From: Conoideocrella luteorostrata
Taxonomy: Eukaryota; Ascomycota; Sordariomycetes; Hypocreales; Clavicipitaceae
Assembly (NCBI GenBank): GCA_032433595.1
Contig: JASWJB010000022.1
Location: forward strand, 203,148-267,147
Reading direction: 5' to 3'
DNA: 64,000 bases
Position 1 is the first letter of the stretch. The number at the start of each line of letters is the position of its first letter. Under the pieces are notes generated by a model that saw only the letters and a list, made by a program, of their open reading frames with translations, did no database searches and had not been told where the DNA came from. Of the stretch, positions 21,185 to 32,538 are shown piece after piece. Made by a program: the position numbers and the translations under genes.

Positions 21185-21640
21185 AAGGCCAGTTATTGTC
21201 CAGTCGACCAGTGGCCAGGGCGAAACAGATGGTTGCTTGCACTGCCTTTAGGCTCGGTTCCCAGTCTAGTCCGTCTGACGGTGCTTTTCCACCTAGAAAG
21301 GATGAAAGGTCTTGTCTTTGGAATTGTCGCATCTCCGCTCGGTATGCCTCCCATTTTGTGCATCGAAATAAGAAGTGCGATACAGTCTCTAGTTCTCGTC
21401 CGCAGGCACACTACCTAAGTAATGTTGCACGTATTCGATAGAGTGAATTGTACAGTTTTGACATATCTGTTCTCATCTGTGACAAAATAGTGCGTTCTAT
21501 CCAAGGCCGGTCGTCGTGTATCTGTTCGGTATGCTTGCCTGGCAGCGCTGCATCTACTCTCTTTGTATGTTCCCACCCCATCTGGCAGACTCCTTTCCGC
21601 GGCAAGTTTCTTCTTTTCAAGGTTCAGAGTCGTAGATTGC
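21185..21640 (-). mobile_element. Remnant of a LINE (Tad-like) ORF2 C-terminus
   Basis: The minus-strand translation gives a pattern typical of the extreme C-terminus of fungal LINE ORF2: ALPGKHTEQIHDD, ILSQMRTDMSKLYNSLYRI, then after a stop codon CACGRELETVSHFLFRC followed by W-x2-Y-R-x-E-M. The Cys-x-Cys-Gly...His...Cys motif is the zinc-binding tail after the RNase H domain. The TAG between the two parts and the missing upstream domains show the copy is dead and 5'-truncated. Confidence 0.65.
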
Positions 21641-22511
21641 ATTATGTGCTTATTTAATTCCAAAAGTAGTTCTATGTAATAATGTCGCGCAAGTAGTTTT
21701 TATGGTCCCCAGTGCACTACACTTGTCTGTATGCTCTAGGAGGTGTTTGATTTAGCCACCTCGGATACTGACGTGGACTCTTACGACATACAGAGGACAC
21801 TTACCACGCTACCTGAATAATCTGTAAGCTATTGCTAGGGCATTTCAGAATCATATTCAAGAAGAATGTTGTCAATGTTCTGTCTCTCATATATAGATAT
21901 GTGAGAACCTAGTATTACGCCTATCAAGTACTCTCTTGAAAGTTATTCCATCCGACTTATCTCAGATATTTGTGTGATACTGGTACAGTAGGAGAACATG
22001 TAGTGCGGGTGGCAAAGCTCCGTCGCCAAGACCAGACGTACTATGAGTGATAGAATCGCAATCGAACGTGAACAACGAGTGCATGCAAGAGAAGCTATAC
22101 CATAGATATCACATTCACTGATTCTGGAATCGGTGATCAATAATTCTTGGTAACGGGTTTATTTATTTATTCACTATAGCCTATTGCTTTGATTAACTGA
22201 ATTAAAATTCATACGTAGCTGACGTTGTCTTCAGTGCTAGATCCTCAGTCATTTTACGACTAGTTTGCATGATCAAGAAATTTCAATTCACAGCAATAAC
22301 ACATTTAGAGAAGTGAAACCATTCTGTTTTTTTTTTCATAACTATAATCTACCGCAGCAGTCTCTCCAGTACTCCTTGATATGGTGCACTCCAATCCCCT
22401 CACCCATAGAGTCGTGATCTTCTTGGTCATTCTAAAAGATCTCTTGCAAAACAAAAAAGGACCAAAACCGAACTTTCATTGGGGAACTTGTTCGATCGGA
22501 CGGCAACATTG
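21641..22511. other. Spacer with no recognised gene
   Basis: AT-rich, with short open frames only. Nothing is supported by family features. Confidence 0.35.
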
Positions 22512-22811
22512 CTAGCCGTAATAAACCTCGCCTTGACCCACGGGGTTAAAGTAACGGCCTTCATGTGCCGTGTCCCCCTCCTCCCAGCCTCTTTGAAGTA
22601 AAAATGTCCTTAAACCCTCGGGGAAAATTGGATTTATCTCATCGCCTACATACTTCCATCTGGCGTAAGAATAAGTTGACTCCCGTAACTGGTATTCGTA
22701 TCCGTTGTCTCGCATATAATGCGCAAGTTCCCGGTTGGTAGAAGCTATTTTGTTTGAATGCTGTCCACGAGGGTCACCAGCAAGATAAAAGTGTGGCCCA
22801 ATCTCGCTCAT
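22512..22811 (-). CDS. 99-residue hypothetical protein, homologue of 8968-9267
   Basis: An ATG at 22811 opens a 99-aa frame rich in aromatic and charged residues, with no signal peptide or membrane helix. It aligns over its whole length with the 99-aa protein at 8968-9267: GPHFYLAG against TPHHIVIEG, YARWKYVGD against TAWIYQGD, and LLQRGWEEGD against VIINGWSEDE. Conservation of this spacing between two copies 13 kb apart argues that both are real genes. The family is unknown to me. The predicted fold is small alpha/beta. No function is assigned. Confidence 0.6.
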   Translation of the reverse strand: MSEIGPHFYLAGDPRGQHSNKIASTNRELAHYMRDNGYEYQLRESTYSYARWKYVGDEINPIFPEGLRTFLLQRGWEEGDTAHEGRYFNPVGQGEVYYG

Positions 22812-24354
22812 GGTTCGATATCTATACTGTATTGTAAATTAGAAACATATATTAATACTGTAAGCAAGTACTCAGAAACAACAAAAGCTCTGTCATTACC
22901 TGGTAGTGAGAGTAACTGGCAGGTCAGATGCAGTAGAAGGGCAAAAGATGGCAAGGTAGGTGGAAAGAAAGTATGCAACAGTGAGCGGGGGAGAAAAGTT
23001 TTAAAGAGGCAAACGACCATCTTTTATATATTTGTGCACAGTGTTGGTTTTGTGATTCGTACTATGTGTTCTATCAACGCTTAATAGAGCATACGCAGCA
23101 AGAGGTGATAAATCAGTGACACAAGCCGTAAATTACGAGCTCTCTCAAAGAAATAGTGAACAAGGAGCAAACAGCTAAGAGGTCTCTATGATTACAGTGG
23201 GGTGGGGGCCGATCCACACCTCCCACATGACAAAACTTAAGACGATGACAGCGCGACCGAGAGGAAAGCGGCGCGTTTTCCACACTAACGGTGAGTGTCA
23301 GGTCTCTGTCGAAGACGGCCAGCCTGATAGGCCTAAAGATACATAAACTTGGTGATATAGTATATTCTGAACGATGTACTTTGACTATTTTCTACAAAAC
23401 CCATACTCACCTAGACTCTGGGGGAAAGTTAAACTTGTACCCATACGGCGATGCGGCTACTTGGGCCAGTGACCTTTGTTCGTATCTTCCTCAGGGGGGG
23501 GGGTCTGCAGCGGGCTTCTTCCATAACAGAATTTCACCACCTTTTTGCCGTATACTAGGGTTCCTTAAAACCATATCTTTGCGATGCAATACATCGCGAT
23601 ATATCACAAATTTCACTGACCAATGGCCGAAAAAATCAACAAATCAACAAATTAAACCAATTAGAGAGAGGTAGGAAAAGCTGGATTCCACTTGTGCCAG
23701 CTCATTAAAGATGCAAAGCGGGAAGCAACGCTCCTCCTTGCACTTGCCCTCGCCTTGCTTAATCGCAAATCTCGGTCAAAAGTCCGCTTGCCCTGATTGG
23801 ATCTAAGATGGCTGTTGATAAAAGATGTATCTTTGGTTACCCTGGTATAAATGCGTGCACGATGCTGCGGAAGATATTAAAATATCTGAAACAATTAAAG
23901 AAAGAGCTGGCTATCGTGTGGTACTATTTTTATGTGCGCGGCCATCGTGGCTGCGTGGTCGTGTGCTGCAAAGCCATAAGCCTGAACATGCAAAAAATTC
24001 CATCAAGTCCAAAAGCACCACTTTCCAGTAGCACTAAACACTACTGATTTAACCCTAGAAGACGGACGTGGCATCCAAAACATCTGAAAACAGATGACAG
24101 CCATGAACGATTGAACCTCTATTAGAAGCAGGTGCGTCATTTCAGCATTGGTGAAGTCACTGAGAGGAGATGAGCACTGAATAGAAGAAGCTGGACCGCG
24201 CGTACTTTACACTCATACTATCGTCGAGATTCTTTAGTTGACCACCATACGATTGGCACAAGATGGCATGCGCGCAAGTCACATTAAGATGAGTTGTGAA
24301 TTAACATACTCAGGCAGAGAAATTCGGTGTCAAAGCACAGTACCATAGCTCGTT
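22812..24354. other. Spacer between hypothetical gene and transcription factor gene
   Basis: Contains a G(9) run at about 23495 and short open frames, the longest at 23825-24031 (+). None shows a known domain. Confidence 0.35.
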
Positions 24355-26814
24355 TTAGCACCCGTCTTCCGTCCCACCCTTTCCAGTATCAAATATATCG
24401 AAATCTGACCCGAACATCATTGGGGCGGAAAGATCAGGTGCCACACCCCAAAAGGGATAAAGCTCACTGGAAAACTGCATGCCCATACACTGGCTTGAGA
24501 TTTGTTCAGAACTCTCCTTTTGTACACCTGGGGTTTGCCGTGGTTGGTAGGCTTGACTGAGGCCGTTTTCATATATTGGCTCCAGCGACTCGGAAGGTAT
24601 TTCCGAGTCTGCCTGGCTGGCTAGAGCGGATTCACGTGGTGCTGCTCGGACGACAAAACCCAACTGTGCTGCGACTGTCTCAAGACGGCTGACATATTTC
24701 CAAATACGCATCATTGCCGGTGAACGCCCGCTGAGAAGCTGGAACAGATCCAGTGCCAAGTAAAACTCACGTTGGACATGCCCTTTTACTGACAGCTGAC
24801 CGTTTGCTCGGGGCTGCGTTTGGTTTGCGGAGCCTTTGACAATCGCCAGCATGAGGATAGAAAACGAAGAAGTTAAAAAGAACTTGAAGAATATGGGATG
24901 CGTCTGTAGGATTACTGTCTTGTGACCAAGCTGATGCAGAACTTGCACCGTTTCTCGAGCGCTGTCAATTGCTGTTAAAGCATAGCCCTGGTAGACAGTG
25001 AAGCGTTCAGTCGTGTAAAGAGCTGGCCGATGAATCAGTGATCTCAAATGATTCACTCGAAGGAAGAGAATGACGTTTCTATAAAGATCCGATCTGTGCA
25101 CATCGCCTAAAATGTGGTCATTCGCGAAGTCTGCGAGCTGAAACTGAAACTCAGAGGGAATTGCTCTTTGCGCCTGGGACAGTTGGTAATCTAGATAATC
25201 GATCTCCTCGCTCTTGATATTGGCGGTCTTGTCGCTAAGACGGCTTACCATTCGAGATGCTTCACCGGCAATCCGAGCTAGGCTAGCGGTTGTCTGGAGA
25301 TAAAGACCTCCTTTGTCCTAAAAGATGCAGCTTTTTTTTCAGCAATTTTGATGCAAGTGAAGGAATTATGAAAGAAAAATTGGCCGAACCTGAACCACCA
25401 AGGCTGTTTCTAAGTCTTGATCTTGAATCACAAACGGTATGCCCAAGGCGATACTTGACCTTCGATCGAGAACAAACACCGCCAGGACAAGTTTCGCGGC
25501 CAAAACAGCATCATCTAGCTCTTTATCCGCGCCGAGAATATCCCTGCGGTTGATTCCCAGCTCTAAGCATAACCTCGAAGCATGAGCTGTGACTCTAGAA
25601 GCTTGAAGTTCCTCATCTAGATGGAAGTGAAGGAGTGCCTTGGTGAAGCAGAGGTTAATGGAAGCCTGCCCATGAGGAATGATGGAAGAGGCTTACCACC
25701 AACACCCAATTCAAGACTTTGCGAAGATCCGAAACGCCCCAAAATGAGCTCCCCAGCGAGCTTCTGATACTATCGAACAATCTCTGTCCCGGACGGTTTA
25801 ACTGGCAGTTCTCCTGAGCCAATGCATTTGCCAACACCAGCTTTAGCGTTACTGTCGATGGGCAAGTCAGTTCCTCGGCAGCGTCAATTAGATCAATGAC
25901 CTTCTGCGAGGCTTTGGCGTTTCCGAATGCTTCAAAAAGGCGTTGACTTGTCTCAAGTAGCTCCGAGGACTCCACAATCGGGTAAATCAAGCCTGGTCCG
26001 GTGGTAAATACAGATATGAGTCTTTGAACCTCGCAAAGACCCATTTCCTGCAGTGGGTCATCTGATAAAAGCCTAGCTAGGGGCTTTTGATCTGCCAAAA
26101 ATTCCGAATCACTGGTTGTATTGATATTGAGCGGAACGCATGATGATCGCGTTTTGCGGTTGTTAGAAGATGATGAACCAATGTCACCAAAATCATCCAT
26201 GACGACTTTTAAAGTGAATTCGGTGCTTGTGGGACCCCTATACGGCGCGCGATGACTTTCTGAGCTATTCAGTGGGGTGCTTCCATCTCTAAACTCTTTC
26301 TCAGCACCAGGATTCATGACTCGGCGCGGTGACCGGCTTGCATCACGACTGCTTGACTCAGCTCTACGGCTCAGCCGATTCACTTGCCGTTGCAAGTCAG
26401 ACAATCGAGAATTCATATCTCGGATGTTCCTATTTGCATATTAGTCGCGCATTGTCTTGTCAAGCATGGTCCGCCAGGCCGAGGGTGCAGTTACTCAAAG
26501 TCATGGCCACTGCCATTTTAGGTCGATGCACCATACACGCAGGCTGCAGAACTGGCCGAACACCGAGAGCAAGGCGTCGAGCCGTTGCACTTTAGTTTTC
26601 GTCGCCGACACTCGTTGCTAAAATGCTTAGTTCATCATACTTGGACGGCACCCCGCACAGGCTTGGGAAGGTTCAGGGGCTGGTAAAAGCCTGGCATAGA
26701 GTATGTTGCTTACCAGGCTTTCGAGACATATGGATGCCGGGTTGTCTTGACATTACGCTTTCCTCCACGCTGCCCGGAGCACTTTGTATTTGTTTTAGGG
26801 GACGTGGGAGGCAT
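24355..26814 (-). CDS. Zn2Cys6 binuclear-cluster transcription factor with fungal_trans-like domain
   Basis: Assembled from five exons on the minus strand: 26814-26714, 26617-26537, 26429-25697, 25665-25390 (end uncertain, 25390-25399) and 25293-24355. Phases agree, giving about 709 aa. The zinc cluster is created only by splicing exon 1 to exon 2: C34-x2-C37-x6-C44-x5-C50-x2-C53-x6-C60, with the basic stretch RRRKLK. A coiled-coil linker follows (RDMNSRLSDLQRQVNRLSRR). The middle homology region has SRLCLELGINRRD and LDRRSSIALGIPFVIQDQD. The donor of exon 2 (GTATGG) is the least certain. The regulator sits next to NmrA, SnoaL and FAD-monooxygenase genes, so it may control that cluster. Confident family, approximate borders. 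Confidence 0.8.
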
Positions 26815-28063
26815 CGTGTAACCGGTTGCTCGTCCGTGCGCGATTCTCTCGCAAAGGGAGGGCCAGGGGGGAATCTGAGTTCGAGTTTTGATGCGGACTT
26901 GGCGTAGGTTATAATCGAAGCGAGCAGTGGCTACGTTTTTGCTTGTTTGCTTTGCTAGGAGATGAACCGAGGAGAATGCCAAATATCTTGGGATGAATGG
27001 ATTTATCAGCCAATTCACGCTGATATAGCCTCATGAGATGCACACCTGAGCTTGGAAAAGCTGTTGATAACGTCTTCGGGTTGATGCCGCGCACGGATTG
27101 AGCATGATGACGTTTTTGAAGCTGGCGGACTAATAAGAGGAGAGTGGCTCCTCTCACAAGGGAGGGGTGATGCGGGGCTCGCGAGGTGGGGAGGGGGGCC
27201 AATCCGGATTGACAGCCCAGCTGAGTATCCAAAAGGGAAGGTAGGCTTGTCGATCTTGCCAATTAAGTAGTCGGCGTTGTTGCGTATTCAAGTACATATA
27301 TTCCTGCAATGGCTGAGGTAGCGGGGACAGCTTTGCGTACGTGCAAGGATACATGCAGATTGGGTCTGCGGGACAAGCCCAAGGCCAGCTTCACGTATTA
27401 AGAGTCCCTTTGCGTAGCCGACAACGAAGATTTTTCATGAATTGAAGTCCTTGTACAAAAGAAAGCCATCGTCAGATGCGCGCGCCTTTTAACGTGCGCG
27501 TTGCCCCCACTATTGCCCTTCTCAAGTCCTAAGATCCGGGCGTAGCCGTTGCCTCTTGTGAGCTCCACCTTGCCAGAGGTCCTTATGCCGTGACAGCCGG
27601 GCCCCGAAACGAACGTCTTTCTTTGTCCGAGTTATTGAATACTCATTCTGCGTATGTTCAGACAAGGAAATCCAAAGTGTCATGGGAGTTACGGCAAGAG
27701 TGAAGCCAGAGAAGTAAAATCTGCCACACTCAACACCGCCAGTAGACATGATGCATCGTAGCTTCAGTTTGGCTAGAACACGTCAGATTGTTTCTAATGC
27801 TCCGATACGGTAGTAACAGCTTATCGCAATGCATACTTTACTCTGATCTGATGGAGGCTAACAAGAGTCAGCGTCTTGAGCATCGGAACCCACTGACCAG
27901 ACTTAGTCGCCCTAAAACCCCACGCAAAAGAACTATCGGTAGGCACGCCGATGAGACAAATGTCAACCGTGTGGTCATGATGATCAAGTTGGGAGGTGTA
28001 TGCGTCTTTCATTTTGTGACCGTGACCAGTAGGCTACTCTCGCCCCCGTGGTGGATCTCTCCT
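26815..28063. other. Intergenic, regulator promoter side and NmrA 3' flank
   Basis: No gene I can support. A 75-codon ATG frame at 27749-27522 (-) has no recognisable domain. Confidence 0.35.
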
Positions 28064-29100
28064 TTAGTTCCGGTTGGTAAATCCGTTCCACCCTCTTTTG
28101 ACCATAGCGACCGACCTCCTGGTTAGTTCATCCAGGTCCTCGCGGGGCAGGGCAAGGGCCTCATTCGCTAAACCATATTTTGCCTCGTAGTTGCCATCGC
28201 CATTCGGATAGAACCCACGGGTGTACAAGGCGGTGGCGAAACCCCTCATGTCTCTCCCCTGTAGCTCCTGCAAGCCACGATTATAACGCTCCTTGTGCGG
28301 CTCATGCTTGATTTCGCAATCGTCGTCTTTTGTTCTGAGAACTCGGTTCAGGCTATCGAGCATGTCGCGCTGTGAGACGAGGAAGCTTGAAACGTAGACG
28401 GGCTCGTTGCGCCATTGCGACAGAGTGACGGATCGGTCCTGATCGTCATCGGGCAGTTCCTTAAGACTGAGCAGTGCGACAATGGCGCGAGCCGTCTGGG
28501 GCTGGGTTGTGGTGTTGATTTTGGTGTTGCCGTCATCAATAAAAACAACTTTCCTGTTGGCTACGTCGAAGCCATAGAACTCAGTGGGCATGGCAAGCGA
28601 GTATTCGTACCAGTACGATGTGACGAGGGCAACCCACGAGGATACCTCTTCGTTCTTAATTGCTTCGATACTGTCAAGAACATCCGCGCCATTCAAGTTC
28701 TCATTTGATAACTCCTTGTTCCTGAGGTCGGAGCAGAACGAGCTGGGCATCACCCAAGGCACGCCGGCCTTGGCAGCGGCCTTGATGAGCTTCGGCTGTG
28801 TGTCCTGAGGCGCAGTGACGGACAAAGCGATGATGAGAAACTGCTGGCCCCCAAAGGCGTTGACAAGACTCTCTTCATTGCCATAGTTCACCTTGGCGAC
28901 TCGAACCTTGGTGAGGAATTTTGTGGTGCTATCGTCTCGAGTAATCGCGGTGACGCTGTGTTTTCCCGTTGCTAGCAGCTGCTCCGTAATAAGCGAGCCA
29001 ATTTGACCTCCAGCCTGAATAATTTCAGTAAGTTGTCTGCTCTCCAATTCCAGGACACCAACGGGCACAAGTGACTTATGCCAACGATGGCGATCTTTTC
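28064..29100 (-). CDS. NmrA-like / isoflavone-reductase-like NAD(P)-binding protein, 5' end damaged
   Basis: The main exon 29014-28064 encodes about 316 aa of an atypical short-chain dehydrogenase: glycine-loop remainder AGGQIGSLITEQLLATGKHSVTAITR, the helix-strand pairs of a Rossmann fold, and the family-typical PSSFCSDL and SYWYEYSLAMP. The first strand EKIAIVG is visible upstream at about 29099-29080, so an intron should lie between. Its acceptor TTATTCAG is good, but the donor reads ATAAGT (or GCATAAGT) instead of GTAAGT. No ATG precedes the first strand before a TAA, and the longest uninterrupted frame would begin with GTG. Either there is another 5' exon and a non-canonical donor, or the gene has lost its start and donor by G-to-A change. 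Confidence 0.6.
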
Positions 29101-29761
29101 GATGCAGTTTATGAAGCCTGTAGGCTGTTACTTTGCGTACCGCGGAGCTATTTCGTTGTTGATGATTTAAAGCGATCCGATGATCACGTGTAACAAAGCA
29201 ATTGATTAACGCGGGTCGAACGGTAAAATTTTTGGTAAAAATCGGGCTCTTGCAAATGATATTCGCACCATGGATAGAAAATAGTGAAGACGGGAAAAAG
29301 CATATTCATTCTTATACATCTCCGCCCACCCCACCCCCCCAACTCTATCGACATTCCGTCTCGGACTTTCGCAACATTTTTCAGCTTCGTGGGTTCTTTG
29401 CACACCGTCGCTGCCTGAACACCATTCTGTTACAGCCGTGCGTGTGCCCTCATTCCGATTCAACAAAACCTGGTCTCTCTTTCCGACTTTAGTGGCACTA
29501 GCGTCATCGCCACCAAAAGGTACGGAGTACATACTTGGATTGTTTTGCTAGCTCTGACTTGCTGCTGGAGCGCTACCAATTTCAGTCTAGGGCGTCAGCA
29601 CGAAGAAATTCGAACCTCAGCTTTTCGCCGAAGTGGAGGCCCTTCCCACAAAGTCTCGCATTGAAGTTCACACGCTGTTCCGGCACCGAAACACCAGGCA
29701 ACCTCGAGGAGACACCATCCTTCAAGAGCTCCAACCCATGTCATTTCAGTGGCGCTTCCAT

Positions 29762-30303
29762 TTACTTCTGGCTGTTGGCATACTTTGCTGCTTTCCCTGT
29801 CACCAATGCCAGGAACGAGGACTGGTCGAGGAACTCTTCGATCCTCTTAATCTTCGTTCCGCGCTCGTCCATTTCCATCAGCCACATGAATTCCGTCGTA
29901 AGTCCCTGAATCGGCCCCTCATCGTCCACCGCTAGTAGATTGTACTCCGCAGTAAGCCTTGCAACAACGGTATGAGTCTGAACATCGGTCACAGCCACGG
30001 CGCTAACCCAAAGTTGCGTTTACGGGTTCTGGAGAACCCGTAAACGCAACTTTAGGTTAGCGGCGTTTGAGTCTTCAGCTCAAAGTTTTCGAGCACGGGT
30101 TTGAGGAACATCAAGGCCCGGATATGGTGGTCCTTGTCAAGCGGTGCACGGAAGGCCTCGGGAATTTTGGGATGTATGTAATGCAAGCAGTCGTCTGTGC
30201 GGGTGGCCCAGATCTGGTCTGGGCTCCATGATTCGGGACTTGAGTAGGCAGCCACCATGTTGTCTACCGTTTGCCGGAGAGTTGCGTGGAGGTCTCCAGA
30301 CAT
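29762..30303 (-). pseudogene. SnoaL/NTF2-like protein split by a palindromic insertion
   Basis: Two fragments of one small polyketide-cyclase-like (SnoaL fold) protein. The first (30303-30052) begins at an ATG, MSGDLHATLRQTVDNM, and runs to VLENFELK. The second (to 29762) continues VTDVQTHTVVARLTAEYNLL and ends EEFLDQSSFL..., matching strands 3-6 and the EFLD signature of the fold. Between them is the 62-bp palindrome at 30001-30062. The two halves are in different frames, and removing the palindrome with one flanking repeat does not bring them into frame. No usable GT-AG pair bridges the gap, so I read it as broken, unless the hairpin is removed by unusual splicing. Confidence 0.6.
30001..30062. 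repeat. Near-perfect 62-bp palindrome (30-bp arms) with CGGCG flanking direct repeats
   Basis: The arms 30001-30030 and 30033-30062 are reverse complements with one mismatch (29/30) and a 2-nt centre. The pentamer CGGCG occurs at 29998-30002 and again at 30061-30065, so a 58-bp core (30003-30060, CTAACC...GGTTAG) appears inserted between 5-bp direct repeats, like a tiny foldback or MITE-type element. Confidence 0.85.
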
Positions 30304-30995
30304 GGTTTTGAGCGCAATTATTGTGCGGTTGATTGCTTCTCAGATTGGAGATCAATCCGACGTCCAGTCACGCATGAGCCTGTTGATGTATCGATGTATC
30401 GCATTTAATAGATTTGCGGAGCAAGGATTGCATGGTGCCGCGGTGATTTATGCTGACTATACTCCGTGCTCCGTACGAAGTACACCAACATGTATCCCGA
30501 CTACAATGACGCGCTAGCTTATTGCAATGTTAAGATAGCAGCAAGTTCCGAAAAGCGCCATACCAGTTCTGTCGTGGACCAACGAAAGAGAATGCCGACG
30601 CGGGGTGGGTCCCTTGATTTCCGTTCATTTCCGAGGGTCGGCTACTTGGAAATCATGTAACTGTCTGCGGAAGCATCTAACGATTTCTTTGTGCATAGAA
30701 ACACAAACATCAATCTAATTTGACATCAACCCGCCGTCGACCTGGAAAACGGGATTTCAATCTTCAATGTCTCATTGCGTTGATATAGTCTTTATGTATA
30801 AATTTTGGCTCGGTTTTATGGAAGCTGCCATGACATGGGTCTGTATTCAACTAGACGCTCGCTAGGTATTCATGCTAAACTGCTCCCCATATAGATTCGC
30901 CTCTCTTGAGTGGTACTTTCCAACTCCTCGGCATTTTGGCCAACTCGGCTCCAGGCGGAATGCAGCGTGTATGAGAATATAGATGCTGAGTCGAT
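30304..30995. other. Spacer between the two SnoaL-like genes
   Basis: Contains the promoter side of the SnoaL-like pseudogene. No other gene is seen. Confidence 0.4.
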
Positions 30996-31652
30996 CTATG
31001 TATTGGACTCAAGCAGTCTCTGGGAAAGCTGCGTATCGGCGTATACTCGGACCTGGTAACGTACAAGTCAATTTTTTGTTCCTCGCTCCGTCACAAAGGG
31101 GAAGTGTTGGAACTCTTACCTGCACAATGATGCCTCGCTCGTTGAAACGCATGACCCAACAATACTTTTGAGGATATGGCATGCCTATGGACAATTAGTG
31201 CAACCCGCTTTGTTGTATCGTACCCAGGATGAACCTAACCATTTTTGCCCACGGCATCAAGAGCTTCCATCTCAACTGCAGCCCAAGCTTGATTTCCGCC
31301 ACCGGTGACGCGTATAAGCTTGAATTTCAGGGGCGATAAAAGGACTTTGTCGGTTACTCCCAAGGCCTTTTCTTTCCATTGTTCTTGACGATTGTGAGCC
31401 GGCGAGATCAAGCAAGATCAGTGCGGTATATTACCTAGCGAATTATAATGGCCCGAGCCGCTAGATGACCCTTGGGAGAGGTCAGCTTTTTGCAATGCGG
31501 CGCAGATGAGACCGCAAATCTTCGGTCGCGGACCTACCGGGAACTTCCCAAGATACATCCTGCGCCACACGGTCGTAGAATGGCTGGAAATTGTCCGTAG
31601 ATAAATGCGAAATTAACTGCTCTATCTCCTTCTCAGTAGGGTAAGGAGCCAT
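30996..31652 (-). CDS. Intact five-exon SnoaL/NTF2-like small protein
   Basis: Recovered by splicing: exons 31652-31538, 31470-31435, 31383-31240, 31184-31120 and 31052-30996. All borders are GT-AG, with donors GTAGGT, GTAATA, GTTAGG and GTAAGA. The phases are consistent and give 138 aa. The product reads as a SnoaL-fold protein: MAPYPTEKEIEQLISHL, DNFQPFYDRVAQDVSWEV, SGHYNSLEQWKEKALGV, VTGGGNQAWAAVEMEAL, GMPYPQKYCWVMRFNERGIIVQVRVYADTQLSQRLL. This is the usual layout of fungal polyketide-cyclase-like or ketosteroid-isomerase-like proteins that act on small metabolites. Its neighbours are an FAD monooxygenase, an NmrA-like reductase and a second SnoaL-like relic. No single exon is long enough to be found as an open frame. 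The reaction is unknown. Confidence 0.8.
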
Positions 31653-32538
31653 GATGCGCGACGATAAGACCTAAGGCCGATTTTTCTCTGCAATCAAAAG
31701 TTTCGAAAAAAAAGTTAGTACCTTGGCAAATGTTGAGTAAAATGTTCAAGCGTCTATATTTGTAGATATACTGGTATGATTAAATCATTACATACTGTCT
31801 TATAGAACCTATGACGTATTTTGCTTCCAGAGCAAGGTTTTTACATCGGAGATATCGTGATTTGTTGCCTGGAAGTAGCTTCCGCAGATCGCGGCTGCAA
31901 AGAGCGGGACTGTCGATATTCCGAGAACGTAGCTGAAGCTAGCTATAAATCTTTGAGAGCTTCTTCCGAGAACAACAAGATCTCGCACTCAAGACTTGAA
32001 GTATTACGGAGTACTTGCTCATGCTAAAGTACATCCTGGAGAGGGTTACGAGATTCCATATTCTCCTCTACCCCTAAACGTTGAAGCTCCACATATGCGG
32101 TCGCACGTTAGAGACACCCCACAGAATGCGGCCAAATCGATTTCAAGGCGCCATGCGTTTTCCACTACTCCGTAGATTCCGACTCATTGTTTGGCACCTA
32201 AAATTCCGAGGTTTGCTCCACGTTCCGAGCGCGCTGTTATTTCCGAATATCCCGCTGATTCTGATCTGCCATGCATGTTTGCCACCAAAATTTCAGCTTC
32301 GTGTCTCCGAACACTCCGTAAACTATGGCCTCCTACGTTCGTATCATTCTGCGTCATCGCACATGCACCACAAGCGTGGGCGAAGGTGATTCACCTGGCC
32401 ACGAAGAATATAAATGGCAATGTCGCCGTTGTCCCAGCTGGATAGTCCCACATCTCCTATACACTTGGAAACCCATCCACAAAACAGCCATTTCAAACAG
32501 AAATTTGAATCTATTTATCTAGCGAAAGCGAAAAGACC
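31653..32538. other. Intergenic between divergent SnoaL-like and FAD-monooxygenase genes
   Basis: The two genes face away from each other, so this ~890 bp is a likely shared regulatory region. I see no further gene. Several CTCCGTA/TACGGAG words occur. Confidence 0.4.

Noticed and set aside
23808..24047. Overlapping 79- and 68-codon frames
   Set aside because: No known domain or splice support; I could not tie them to a transposase or other family.
29015..29068. Extending the NmrA-like protein to the upstream GTG at 29068
   Set aside because: GTG is not a plausible start here and the extra residues do not fit the Rossmann strand; the segment is better explained as intron.
30001..30062. Palindrome as a transcription terminator
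   Set aside because: Fungal nuclear genes do not use hairpin terminators, it lies inside coding sequence, and it has flanking direct repeats like an insertion.
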